From an uncultured Prevotella sp. (GTDB lineage Bacteria > Bacteroidota > Bacteroidia > Bacteroidales > Bacteroidaceae): a stretch of 57,276 nt of DNA. Within the stretch, counting starts at the first letter, position 1. The number at the start of each line of letters is the position of its first letter. A model generated the notes under the pieces. The model saw nothing but the letters and a program-made list of their open reading frames with translations, was not told where the DNA came from and did not search any database. This document shows positions 28,838-36,898 of the stretch, piece after piece. The stretch covers positions 1 through 57,276 of the forward strand of contig NZ_CAMJOS010000023.1 of the NCBI RefSeq assembly GCF_946407605.1, in the 5' to 3' direction. Position numbers and translations under genes: made by a program.

Positions 28838-30232
28838 ATGAAACATGGATTCTTATTATACCTATGTCTTATATTCAATTTTTATCCATTAATGGCTGAA
28901 CCTGTTGATTCTGCCTTTATAGAACAATTAGGATTACCCATTCTTTCTATTCATACTATTGACAATGCTATACCAACATGTGACTATATCTGGGCACCAG
29001 AAGGAGAGTATGGCATTAGTACTACAAACAAAACAAAAGTTCCAGGACGTATCATTTTATCCTTACATGACAGTATTCTATTTGATAGTGGCAATTATCA
29101 AAAAGACACAGCAGGAATGACTATAAGAATACGTGGAAACACCAGCGCCTATTACAGTTCTAAAAAGCCATATAAAATCAAGTTAGAAAAGAAAGCTGAT
29201 CTTCTTTGTCGTCATGATCAAAGGTATAACGACAAGAACTGGTTACTATTGGATCAAGGAGGTGACAACCTAAAATGGACTATTGGATTCAAGCTTAACG
29301 ATATCTTAAATCTTGGTGGCTGGACACCCAACTATATGTATGTTAATCTCTTCTTCAATGGAGATTATCATGGCATCTATATGCTTGTAGAATCAGTAAA
29401 AAGGAATGCTGACTGTCGTATTAACGTAGAAAAGAATTCTGGTTTCATTATTGAACGAGATGCCTATTGGTGGAATGAACCAATATACTTTAAATCTACA
29501 ACAGACAAAGGATATACTTTTAAATATCCTGATGAGCCTACAACAGGACGAATCGATACTATTTGCAGTATTATAAACGATGTTGAAACGTCTATAGAAA
29601 CAGGTCATTATAATGAATACATTGATATTCCATCGTTTGCCAAATGGTTATTGGCTCAAGATATATTAGGTAATAAAGATGGTGGTGGAACCAATATCTT
29701 TATGACTAAATACAATATGGACTCTGACTCAAAAGTCACAATGAGTACGCTTTGGGATTTTGATTCATCATTCAGAACATCAAATGAATGGTCTCAGATT
29801 CACAATAATAAATCATTCTTCTATTATCCATCGCTTTTCAATAGTCCTGACAATACATTTGTTCTTTTCTACAAACAGCTATGGAGAGAAAAAGGAGATA
29901 GTATCATACAATCTCTCATTGATTATATTGATGATTTTGGGCATTCACAATTAGCTTATCATTTGCAGCAATCAAGAAAGTTTGATGGAGAAAAATGGAA
30001 TTATCCACCTGATTCTGTTCAACAAAACATAAGTGAAGCCATAGAATGGTTTACTGCTAGAAAACAATGGATAGATGATAATATAGAAACTATCAATGAT
30101 TATTCTATTATTGAAAACCATACTTATTCAAATCATCATAACAATCAACTCTATAACTTAGAAGGTCATATTGTAACAAAGCCCAAAAAGGGTATTTACA
30201 TTAAAAACGGACAAAAAATAATTATCAGATAA
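28838..30232 (+). CDS. CotH kinase family secreted protein
   Basis: 464 residues with a signal peptide (MKHGFLLYLCLIFNFYPLMA). The CotH-type protein-kinase-like fold is recognisable from TIRIRGNTSAYYSSKKPYKI (about residues 91-110), NWLLLDQGGDN (about 130), YMLVESVKRN (about 177), and the metal-binding TLWDFDSSFRTSNEW (about 304). CotH in Bacillus spore coats phosphorylates coat proteins; bacterial secreted homologues are common in Bacteroidota with unknown targets. The C-terminus ends LYNLEGHIVTKPKKGIYIKN, the same tail type as the protein at 20672-22156. It is A/T-richer than neighbouring genes, which may point to a different origin. Confidence 0.85.
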   Translation: MKHGFLLYLCLIFNFYPLMAEPVDSAFIEQLGLPILSIHTIDNAIPTCDYIWAPEGEYGISTTNKTKVPGRIILSLHDSILFDSGNYQKDTAGMTIRIRGNTSAYYSSKKPYKIKLEKKADLLCRHDQRYNDKNWLLLDQGGDNLKWTIGFKLNDILNLGGWTPNYMYVNLFFNGDYHGIYMLVESVKRNADCRINVEKNSGFIIERDAYWWNEPIYFKSTTDKGYTFKYPDEPTTGRIDTICSIINDVETSIETGHYNEYIDIPSFAKWLLAQDILGNKDGGGTNIFMTKYNMDSDSKVTMSTLWDFDSSFRTSNEWSQIHNNKSFFYYPSLFNSPDNTFVLFYKQLWREKGDSIIQSLIDYIDDFGHSQLAYHLQQSRKFDGEKWNYPPDSVQQNISEAIEWFTARKQWIDDNIETINDYSIIENHTYSNHHNNQLYNLEGHIVTKPKKGIYIKNGQKIIIR

Positions 30233-30237
30233 TTGAG

Positions 30238-30660
30238 ATGTCGATAAAGAATAAAATAACGCTGTTCACTGATAAGACCTTCATGAAATTCGTGATGGTA
30301 GGTATTGTCAACACCATTGTTGGCACAACTATCATGTTTGTATTCTATAATGTCTTTCACTTGAATTACTGGGTCTCATCTGCTTCTAATTATTTCTTTG
30401 GCAGCATCTGCAGTTATTTTCTCAATAAACACTTCACATTCCAGTATCATGAAAAGGGCTGGTCGTCGCTACTTCGATTTACCATAAACATATTAACTTG
30501 TTATCTGCTGGCTTATGGCATAGCAAAACCATTAATGCAATGGATACTTTCTGACTTCAATAAAACCATACAAGAAAACGTATCAATGGCGTTAGGTATG
30601 TGTCTTTTCGTGGTATTTAATTATTTAGGACAAAGATTCTTTGCTTTCAAAAAGAAATAA
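30238..30660 (+). CDS. GtrA-like small membrane protein
   Basis: 140 residues with four hydrophobic segments and family phrases FVMVGIVNTIVGTTIMFVFY, SYFLNKHFTF and FNYLGQRFFAFKK, typical of the GtrA/DPMS family that flips or carries polyprenol-linked sugars for surface glycans. Last gene of the leuS run (5 bp after CotH), ending at the shared terminator. No linked glycosyltransferase is present, so its partner is unknown. Confidence 0.9.
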   Translation: MSIKNKITLFTDKTFMKFVMVGIVNTIVGTTIMFVFYNVFHLNYWVSSASNYFFGSICSYFLNKHFTFQYHEKGWSSLLRFTINILTCYLLAYGIAKPLMQWILSDFNKTIQENVSMALGMCLFVVFNYLGQRFFAFKKK

Positions 30661-30661
30661 A

Positions 30662-30691
30662 AATGCTGGAGCTTAACTCAACTCCAGCATT
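30662..30691. terminator. Bidirectional terminator between GtrA and nadA, overlapping the nadA 3' end
   Basis: Perfect 10-bp stem AATGCTGGAG (30662-30671) with CTCCAGCATT (30682-30691). On the minus strand it is followed by TTTTTATTT; on the plus strand by a weaker CTTTCTATT. The stop codon and last codons of nadA (reading RMLELS) lie within the hairpin, so the stem also codes protein. Confidence 0.85.
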
Positions 30692-31662
30692 CTTTCTATT
30701 GGTTTTACAGCTTCTTTTGCTATCTTAGGATCAACTTCTACCTGAGGCCATTCGTACTTCAATGTATTGTAAATCTTCAGAAGTGTGTTCATCTTCATAT
30801 ATTGACACTCATTGCACGAACATTCTAAGCCGCTCTCGCTTATTTCTGGCGGCACAGGGATGAATTCTTTATCAGGACAGGTACGTTGCATCTCATGCAG
30901 TATTCCGGCCTCTGTAGCCACTATATAGCGTTTTTTATCACTTTTCTGTGTATATTGCAACATCGTTGCAGTTGATCCCTTTACTTCAGCTATTGCAAGA
31001 ACAGGACCTTTACACTCTAAATGAGCCATTACCACAGCATCAGGATATTGCTTCTTCAATTCCAATATCTTATTGACTGAAAAACGTTCATGAACATGAC
31101 AACCACCATTCCACAGCAGCATGTTTCTGCCTGTTACCTCATTGATATAATTACCAAGATTATAGTCAGGACCAAAGATAAATTTACCGTCTTTTGGTAA
31201 CTGATCCACTACTTTCTTCGCATTACCACTGGTTACTACCACATCAGTTAATGCTTTCACAGCAGCTGTTGTATTAACATAAGAGATGACCTGATAGCCA
31301 GGATGCTCTTCCTTATATTTCTTCAAATCCTCAGCCTTACAACTGTCAGCCAAGGAACAGCCAGCATTCAAGTCAGGACAAAGCACCATCTTTTCTGGTG
31401 AAAGCAACTTACAGGTCTCTGCCATGAAATGTACACCACACATCACCATTATCTTTGCATCCGTCTCTGCTGCCTTACGAGCCAGAGCTAATGAGTCGCC
31501 TACAAAATCGGCTACGTCCTGAATATCACCAATGGTATAGTAGTGTGCTAAGATAATAGCACCTTTCTCTTTACATAATCTACGAATCTCAGCCTTCAAG
31601 TCAATACCTTCAGCTACCGGTTCATCGATATAACCTTGTTTTGTCCATTCAGTTTTCAACAT
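30673..31662 (-). CDS. nadA: Quinolinate synthase
   Basis: 4Fe-4S enzyme that condenses iminoaspartate and dihydroxyacetone phosphate to quinolinate for NAD synthesis. 329 residues. Iron-sulfur ligands are in MVMCGVHFMAETCKLL (about residues 76-91) and ECSCNECQYMKMN (about 285-297); a third conserved cysteine lies in NGGCHVHERF. Other signatures: ILAHYYTIGDIQDVADFVGDS (quoted as HYYTIGDIQDVADFVGDS) and CPDLNAGCSLADSC. ATG at 31662 is preferred to the GTG one codon upstream. nadB and nadC are not in the window. A plausible -7 element for it lies far upstream at 31871-31878. Confidence 0.97.
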   Translation of the reverse strand: MLKTEWTKQGYIDEPVAEGIDLKAEIRRLCKEKGAIILAHYYTIGDIQDVADFVGDSLALARKAAETDAKIMVMCGVHFMAETCKLLSPEKMVLCPDLNAGCSLADSCKAEDLKKYKEEHPGYQVISYVNTTAAVKALTDVVVTSGNAKKVVDQLPKDGKFIFGPDYNLGNYINEVTGRNMLLWNGGCHVHERFSVNKILELKKQYPDAVVMAHLECKGPVLAIAEVKGSTATMLQYTQKSDKKRYIVATEAGILHEMQRTCPDKEFIPVPPEISESGLECSCNECQYMKMNTLLKIYNTLKYEWPQVEVDPKIAKEAVKPIERMLELS

Positions 31663-31779
31663 CACATTTTTATTTTTTTATTTTTTCTTTTTCTTTAAAA
31701 ATAGAAGATAAGTAGGATGATATGCCGTTGATAATTGCAAAACTTACATCAATTTTTCTTGCTCATTCCGTTATACCTA

Positions 31780-32031
31780 TGTGAATATAGTTTGTCCACA
31801 CTGACTGTTTATTCTTTCTTGTTGATAATGAGACGAGTTTGTACTTTATCCACAATTTCTATTTCTGGTGCAAAATTACTAAGTTTATATCTTTTTTCAG
31901 CAAAAAACAGTGGAAAACTTCAAAAAAAGGCGTTAATAAACATGTTAATATCCACTATGATGATGGAAGGGTGTTATAATTACATGGTTATTCTTGAGTT
32001 ATTAACAAGGTTATCCACATACTTATCCACA
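31780..32031. promoter_or_regulatory. DnaA-box cluster (candidate oriC or DnaA-binding locus)
   Basis: The 426-bp gene-free stretch 31663-32088 holds three perfect DnaA boxes TTATCCACA in the same orientation (31846-31854, 32011-32019, 32023-32031; the last two are 12 bp apart), a one-mismatch box TTGTCCACA (31792-31800) and a one-mismatch box on the minus strand at 31780-31788. A repeated GTTAATA lies at 31932 and 31944, and a long T-rich tract runs from 31666 to 31700, a possible unwinding element. Two parS sites lie 25 kb away. Against: most genes to the left point toward this site and most to the right point toward it as well, opposite to the usual pattern at an origin. Confidence 0.6.
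31871..31904 (-). promoter_or_regulatory. Possible promoter of nadA
   Basis: Minus-strand -7 TAATTTTG (31871-31878) and TTTG (31901-31904) with 22-bp spacing, slightly wide. If used, nadA has a leader of about 200 nt passing through the DnaA-box region. Confidence 0.35.
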
Positions 32032-32040
32032 ATATTTTTA

Positions 32041-32080
32041 AGGTTTGAGGTTTGAGGTTTAATAATTATTTGTACCTTTG
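32041..32080 (+). promoter_or_regulatory. Promoter of the TrmH-type gene, built on a heptamer repeat
   Basis: Three 7-bp units AGGTTTG, AGGTTTG, AGGTTTA (32041-32061) supply the -33 TTTG (32051-32054). The -7 TACCTTTG (32073-32080) follows after 18 bp. The ATG is 8 bp further on, so the leader is nearly absent. Confidence 0.7.
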
Positions 32081-32088
32081 CAGACAAA

Positions 32089-32622
32089 ATGAGAAAATTA
32101 CGTACTATAGAGATGAACCGCCTATCGGTGGAAGAGTTTCACCAGGCTGAGAAGACTCCATTAATAGTGGTATTAGATGATGTACGTTCCATGCATAACG
32201 TAGGAAGTGTATTTCGTACTGCTGATGCTTTTCGTTTGGAGGCTGTCTATCTGTGTGGCATCACAGGCTGTCCACCTCATAACGAGATTCATAAGACAGC
32301 TCTTGGAGCCGAGGATAGTGTGGAATGGCGTTACTTTAAAACGGCTTTAGAGGCTGTTGAAGAACTGAAGGGTAGGGGAGTAACGGTATTAAGCGTTGAG
32401 CAGGCTGTGGATTCAACAAAACTTCCCCAGTTCCAACCAGAACCAGGGAAGTCGTACGCTATTATTATGGGTAACGAAGTGAAGGGTGTCCATCAAGAGG
32501 TTATCGATGCCTCAGATGGTTGTTTAGAGATTCCGCAGTTTGGTACCAAGCACTCTATGAATGTGTCAGTCACTGCAGGCATCGTCATCTATCACTTCGT
32601 CCTTCATTCACTCTTCGACTGA
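32089..32622 (+). CDS. TrmH/SpoU-family RNA methyltransferase
   Basis: 177-residue SPOUT-fold methyltransferase using S-adenosylmethionine to methylate a ribose 2'-OH in tRNA or rRNA. Family motifs: [21 protein letters not shown] (motif 1 with the conserved N and R, quoted in part [18 protein letters not shown]), [12 protein letters not shown] (motif 2) and [20 protein letters not shown] (motif 3). It lacks an L30e-like N-terminal RNA-binding domain, so it is the minimal TrmH type; the target nucleotide is unknown. Its last 15 bp overlap the convergent rubredoxin gene. Confidence 0.92.
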   Translation: MRKLRTIEMNRLSVEEFHQAEKTPLIVVLDDVRSMHNVGSVFRTADAFRLEAVYLCGITGCPPHNEIHKTALGAEDSVEWRYFKTALEAVEELKGRGVTVLSVEQAVDSTKLPQFQPEPGKSYAIIMGNEVKGVHQEVIDASDGCLEIPQFGTKHSMNVSVTAGIVIYHFVLHSLFD

Positions 32623-32769
32623 GAAGTCGCTTTTACCTACTCCACAGATGGGGCACACCCAATCATCGGGAATATCTTCAAATGCTGTTCCTGGGGCAAT
32701 ACCACTGTCAGGATCACCTGCTGCGGGGTCATATACATAGCCGCAAACATCACATACATACTTCTTCAT
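32608..32769 (-). CDS. Rubredoxin
   Basis: 53-residue iron protein, short enough to be missed by ORF cut-offs. Translation begins [19 protein letters not shown] and ends [19 protein letters not shown]. The two CxxC(G) pairs that bind the single iron are both intact (residues 6 and 9; 39 and 42), with the aromatic residues around them that typify rubredoxins. It carries electrons in anaerobic oxidative-stress defence (to rubrerythrin or related reductases). It lies 13 bp after the glycosyltransferase 9 gene and its end overlaps the convergent methyltransferase gene by 15 bp. Confidence 0.95.
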   Translation of the reverse strand: MKKYVCDVCGYVYDPAAGDPDSGIAPGTAFEDIPDDWVCPICGVGKSDFSVEE

Positions 32770-32782
32770 AATACAAGTTGTT

Positions 32783-33835
32783 TTAGGGGTTAATAATTTT
32801 GGTAATTTTCTCTAATATCATCTCTGGCTTAATATCTGTCATACAACGGAAGTCGCCATGAATACAAGGTTTCTGACCATAGATGCTACATGGACGGCAG
32901 TCCATATTCAACTGCACAACATTCTCTCTATTCTGGTTCCAGCCTAAGAATCCTGCCATAGGATGAGTAGCACCCCATATTGATACAACAGGTGTAGCTG
33001 TCAGCGATGCTAAGTGCATATTGGCAGAATCCATAGACACCATCACATCCAGATGACTCATCAGTATCAGTTCCTGTTCCATCGTATCCAGATGCCAACT
33101 CACACAAGTGCATTGAGGCATCAGCTGTTCCCATTTCGGAAATACTTCTTCCTCTTCTTTTCCTCTACCAAACAGGAAGATACGGGCTTTGGGATAGCGT
33201 TTAGTCAACTCACTAATCACTTCCTGCATCTGTTCCTTTGGATAGATTTTGCCTTTATGAGCTGCAAATGGTGCTACACCAATCCATTTCTCTCCTTCGC
33301 CTTTCATTCCTATCTGTTCTGGTAACTCATGCAAATTGCCGCCTCCTGATGGGAATATGGACTTGAAATCAATATGATCAATAGGAAATCCTAATTTGGC
33401 AAAGACCTCTATATAGTTTTCAAAGGATGTAGGCAACTGTTGTCGTACCTTTTTATTCTTGCTAACCAACTGGCGACGCATCTTGCGATGTTTGTCGATA
33501 TGTGACACTTTGAAGTGGCTCATATTGAAACGCATTCGCAAATACTTAGAACGAAGCACCGAATGAAGGTCGGCCACATGAGTGAACTGCTTAGCAGCCA
33601 AACGACGGTAGAGCGTATTCAGACCCTTGATGCCATGATATTCGCCCTTCAGGTCGGCTTCCATGAAGTTCACGTTAGGTGCTAGATTCTCAAAGAAGGA
33701 ACGTGCAAAAGCGCGACTCAACACAGTAATCCTTACATCAGGATATTGACGAGCCACAGCCCAGACAATGGGTACCGTCATTGCAACGTCACCCAAGGCA
33801 GAGAATCGTATGACTAAGATATGCTGATGCTTCAC
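32783..33835 (-). CDS. Glycosyltransferase family 9 (heptosyltransferase-like)
   Basis: 350 residues, GT-B fold of the ADP-heptose:LPS heptosyltransferase family: N-terminal [21 protein letters not shown], mid-protein [19 protein letters not shown] (nucleotide-sugar region), and C-terminal [20 protein letters not shown] followed by HPMAGFLGW. Likely adds a sugar to the lipopolysaccharide core in the cytoplasm. The start is GTG at 33835; no ATG is in frame between the previous stop and the conserved N-terminus. Cotranscribed with the upstream DUF4254 gene (15 bp spacing) and the downstream rubredoxin. Confidence 0.88.
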   Translation of the reverse strand: MKHQHILVIRFSALGDVAMTVPIVWAVARQYPDVRITVLSRAFARSFFENLAPNVNFMEADLKGEYHGIKGLNTLYRRLAAKQFTHVADLHSVLRSKYLRMRFNMSHFKVSHIDKHRKMRRQLVSKNKKVRQQLPTSFENYIEVFAKLGFPIDHIDFKSIFPSGGGNLHELPEQIGMKGEGEKWIGVAPFAAHKGKIYPKEQMQEVISELTKRYPKARIFLFGRGKEEEEVFPKWEQLMPQCTCVSWHLDTMEQELILMSHLDVMVSMDSANMHLASLTATPVVSIWGATHPMAGFLGWNQNRENVVQLNMDCRPCSIYGQKPCIHGDFRCMTDIKPEMILEKITKIINP

Positions 33836-33850
33836 CCCTTTTTTACCTTT

Positions 33851-34453
33851 TTACTTTTTATAAAGTACTGGATTCGTGCTTGGGTCGTTATACATCTTCA
33901 TCTGTCTGTATACCTTCATCACCTTACGACCAGTCTGATAGTCATCGAGGAGCTGGTCGATAGCAGTAGAGAGGTCTACACGCTGTTCTAACAGCACATC
34001 GAGCTTCAGTTTGCAGCGAGTAAGATGCTCTTCAGAGGCATCTTTACGTTCTGCCTGTTCTTTCATGTGCCATATTTTCAGTTCCAGGATAGACAAACGG
34101 TCCACGGCCCATGCAGGACTTTCTGTATTCAGACGTGCATCAGCCTGAACCTTCACCTCACTGAACTGCTGACGGAAATAACTATCAATTTCCTCAACCA
34201 AGTCGGTACGGTCCTGATTAGAATGGTCAATGCGACGTTTCAGTTGTAATGCCTCAGCCAAGTCAATGTGAGGGTCACGAATCAAATCCTCCAAATGCCA
34301 TTGTACAGTATCAATCCAACATTTCATATAGAGTTTATACTCAATACTATCCCTGTCGTAGGGATTATTTACTGGAGTATCTACATGGTCAGTCAGGTGA
34401 TAGTCACGAATAGCCTGTTGGAAAATTTTTGTAGCTTCTTGTGTAAAAGTCAT
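33851..34453 (-). CDS. DUF4254 domain protein
   Basis: 200 residues, soluble and predicted mostly helical (KMWHMKEQAERKDAS-type amphipathic stretches; IDSYFRQQFSEVKVQ). It matches the DUF4254 family found in Bacteroidota next to LPS glycosyltransferases, as here. Function unknown; it may assist core-oligosaccharide assembly by association (inference). The ATG at 34453 (MTFTQEATKIFQQA) is preferred because the upstream one at 34483 sits at the predicted transcription start. Confidence 0.8.
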   Translation of the reverse strand: MTFTQEATKIFQQAIRDYHLTDHVDTPVNNPYDRDSIEYKLYMKCWIDTVQWHLEDLIRDPHIDLAEALQLKRRIDHSNQDRTDLVEEIDSYFRQQFSEVKVQADARLNTESPAWAVDRLSILELKIWHMKEQAERKDASEEHLTRCKLKLDVLLEQRVDLSTAIDQLLDDYQTGRKVMKVYRQMKMYNDPSTNPVLYKK

Positions 34454-34487
34454 ATAATATTGTGATCTGTATTTTCTTTTCAATCTG

Positions 34488-34495
34488 CAAATTTA
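34488..34495 (-). promoter_or_regulatory. Promoter -7 element of DUF4254-GT9-rubredoxin unit
   Basis: TAAATTTG on the minus strand, 34 bp before the chosen ATG. It fits TAnnTTTG; no -33 TTTG at normal spacing. Confidence 0.55.
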
Positions 34496-34552
34496 CACAG
34501 ACTTTCTGAATTAACCAACGTTTTTACTGCAAATTTTGTTATTTTATTGATT

Positions 34553-36709
34553 TTATTCCTTCTTTAGTCGAATGACGCGACTGGCAAACTGCCGTCCTAA
34601 TGTAGCATCGATACCTGTCTCCATCAGGAATTTACCACTAAAGGTCTTGCCCTCAAAATAGTGACTGCGTTCAGCGCACTCAAACTCGTTGAGGCGATAG
34701 GTAGCGTTTGGATCCAGGCCGGCCATATGCCAACGCGGTGTCTCCAAGCCGATGTAGTTCTCGAACTTATAGCAGAAGAACACAGCTTCGCTCTTATCTT
34801 CTGTGACGAACATTTCACTGCAGAAACCCTTATTATCATAAGGTGAGAGCAGTCGATACTGGTCGCCCAGCTGGATGATGGGACGAATCTCCTTATAGAA
34901 TGCCACTGCTTTCTTGGCATATTCGCGTTCACGTTCATTCAGGTCGCTGGGTTTCATCTCCATACCTAAGCGTCCAGTCATAGCTACGTCGAAGCGGAAC
35001 TTCAAGGGAATGATGCGACCCGTCTGATGGTTAGGCGAGGCACTCACATGCTGAGCCATAGCCAGGGTGGGGAAGAAATGACTGGTGCCCCATTGGATGA
35101 AGAGGCGCTGTTGGGCATCAGTATCGTCAGAAACCCAGAACTCGTCGAAGTAGGGTAGGGCACCCCAGTTCACACGTCCACCACCGCTAGAGCAGAGTTG
35201 GATAACGAGGTTAGGATAAGCCTGACGGATGCGCTCCAGAGCCTTCCGCAGTCCTAGGTGATAGTCCACAAAGAGGTGGCTCTGCTTGTCGGCAGTGAGA
35301 TAGCTGCTGCCAAAGTTCTGCATCGACATGTTGCAGTCCCATTTAATATAATGTAAGGTGGGATTCTCCTTCATCAGATTGTCTACGATGCTGACGACGA
35401 AGTCTTGCACCTTAGGATTAGAGAGGTCGAGTACCAATTGGGTGCCACCACGACCCATCGACAGCTCACGAGTGGGATGAGCCACCACCCAGTCGGGATG
35501 TGCCTCAAAGAGCTCACTCTGACTGTTGGTCATCTCAGGCTCAATCCAGATGCCGAACTTCAATCCGCGATCCTCAGCAGCCTTCAGCAAGGCAGGCACA
35601 CCATTGGGCAGTTTCTGGGTGTCAGTCATCCAGTCGCCTAAGGCCTTTGAATCGTTAGTACGACGATACTTACGACCAAACCAGCCATCATCGACCACAA
35701 AGAGTTCGCCACCCAGGTCTTTTATGCCGTCCATCATCTGCTCGCACACCTCTTGATTGACATCCATATAAACACCTTCCCATGAGTTCAGCAGAATCTC
35801 ACGAAGTGCTTTGCCATTATGCAACTGTCCGTTGCGACCCCAGCGATGGAAAGCGCGACTCACGCCACCCTTACCCTCTTCGCTATAAGCAAGTGCCAAC
35901 ACAGGAGTAGTAAATGTCTCACCAGGTTTCAAAGTATAGGCAGTATGCAGGTCGTCGATACCAGCAAGGAGTGTGTGACGATACTTTCCACGAGTCTCGA
36001 TGCGCAGCTTGTAGTTGCCTGTCCAACAGAGGGCAGCACCAATCACTCGTCCGCTGTTCTCTTGAGGCTTACCGTCAAGCGATATCATCACCTCGGCTCT
36101 GTCATCCATAGCCGTGCGTACACCATCATGGTTCACAATTACCTTCAGACCTGCAGTAAGAGGCTCTTCAGTCATACCAGCCTCCTGACCCCAAGCACCA
36201 TGAAAGTGAGTAAGCCAAGCACCTTCCTGACGAAGGGTCATCACACCGCTGGCATACTGCTCCAACTTGATAGGCTTTTTCTCACCATTACGAATCACCG
36301 TCCAAGTCTCAATCACATCACTCTTATCATTGGCTTTATAATAAAGGTCTACGAAGAAGTCGTATTTCTTATCTTTCAAGGTGATGATGGTCTGGTCTCC
36401 CTCCTGTCTGCTACCTGTCACCACCAGCTCTGTCGACATGTTACCATCAGCATGGGTCACACTCAAAGCCGTTTCGTCGAAACTGTCGCGGCCAAAGGCA
36501 GGATAGGCGTCGTAGTTGATGCTCATAGCATCATATACTTCGTGGGCCTGTTCAGCCTTCAAGCGCGAACCATAATAATGAATACGAGGCGTCTGTCCCT
36601 CATTCACGGCAAGCATCAGCGTGGTTTTGGGAGTATTCACAAACACATCTTTGGCATTGACAACATGACACATTGTTAACATAAGAACAGAAAGTAGTAA
36701 TTGTTTCAT
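34553..36709 (-). CDS. Secreted alpha-galactosidase (GH36)
   Basis: Hydrolyses terminal alpha-1,6-galactose, as in raffinose-family sugars or galactomannan side chains. 718 residues with a signal peptide (MKQLLLSVLMLTMCHVVNAK), so probably periplasmic. The GH36 signatures are FVVDDGWFGRKY (about residues 337-348), FGIWIEPEMTN (385-395), the catalytic nucleophile D458 in YIKWDCNMSM and the acid/base aspartate in WVSDDTDAQQR (about 525-535). It is monocistronic and not within the polysaccharide locus to the right. Confidence 0.93.
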   Translation of the reverse strand: MKQLLLSVLMLTMCHVVNAKDVFVNTPKTTLMLAVNEGQTPRIHYYGSRLKAEQAHEVYDAMSINYDAYPAFGRDSFDETALSVTHADGNMSTELVVTGSRQEGDQTIITLKDKKYDFFVDLYYKANDKSDVIETWTVIRNGEKKPIKLEQYASGVMTLRQEGAWLTHFHGAWGQEAGMTEEPLTAGLKVIVNHDGVRTAMDDRAEVMISLDGKPQENSGRVIGAALCWTGNYKLRIETRGKYRHTLLAGIDDLHTAYTLKPGETFTTPVLALAYSEEGKGGVSRAFHRWGRNGQLHNGKALREILLNSWEGVYMDVNQEVCEQMMDGIKDLGGELFVVDDGWFGRKYRRTNDSKALGDWMTDTQKLPNGVPALLKAAEDRGLKFGIWIEPEMTNSQSELFEAHPDWVVAHPTRELSMGRGGTQLVLDLSNPKVQDFVVSIVDNLMKENPTLHYIKWDCNMSMQNFGSSYLTADKQSHLFVDYHLGLRKALERIRQAYPNLVIQLCSSGGGRVNWGALPYFDEFWVSDDTDAQQRLFIQWGTSHFFPTLAMAQHVSASPNHQTGRIIPLKFRFDVAMTGRLGMEMKPSDLNEREREYAKKAVAFYKEIRPIIQLGDQYRLLSPYDNKGFCSEMFVTEDKSEAVFFCYKFENYIGLETPRWHMAGLDPNATYRLNEFECAERSHYFEGKTFSGKFLMETGIDATLGRQFASRVIRLKKE

Positions 36710-36740
36710 AAGGGTTGGTAATTTTTTGTTTATTTGTTGG

Positions 36741-36748
36741 CAAAATTA
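36741..36748 (-). promoter_or_regulatory. Promoter -7 element of the alpha-galactosidase gene
   Basis: TAATTTTG on the minus strand, 32 bp before the ATG. Upstream (36768-36790) is a short inverted repeat CATCGT/ACGATG that could be an operator; no -33 TTTG is present, as is common for regulated promoters. Confidence 0.5.
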
Positions 36749-36845
36749 GCAAACTATCTCCACAATCCATCGTAAGAGTATAGGACGATGAATAGCATTT
36801 AATATAAATTAACAATTAAATCGTAAAGGTTCATATATTTTTTCT

Positions 36846-36853
36846 TACTTTTG
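36846..36853 (+). promoter_or_regulatory. Promoter -7 element of the lipoprotein-receptor operon
   Basis: TACTTTTG, 45 bp before the lipoprotein ATG. It would drive the three genes 36899-41197. Confidence 0.55.
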
Positions 36854-36898
36854 CAAACAAATATAGAAAATAATTAGCGACTTAAAACGATTTAGACT

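Noticed and set aside
30673..31665. nadA start at the upstream GTG (31665)
   Set aside because: An ATG follows immediately and is the simpler start; the extra residue adds nothing conserved.
35819..36679. 286-codon plus-strand open frame inside the alpha-galactosidase gene
   Set aside because: Shadow of the GH36 gene on the other strand, with low-quality composition and no promoter.
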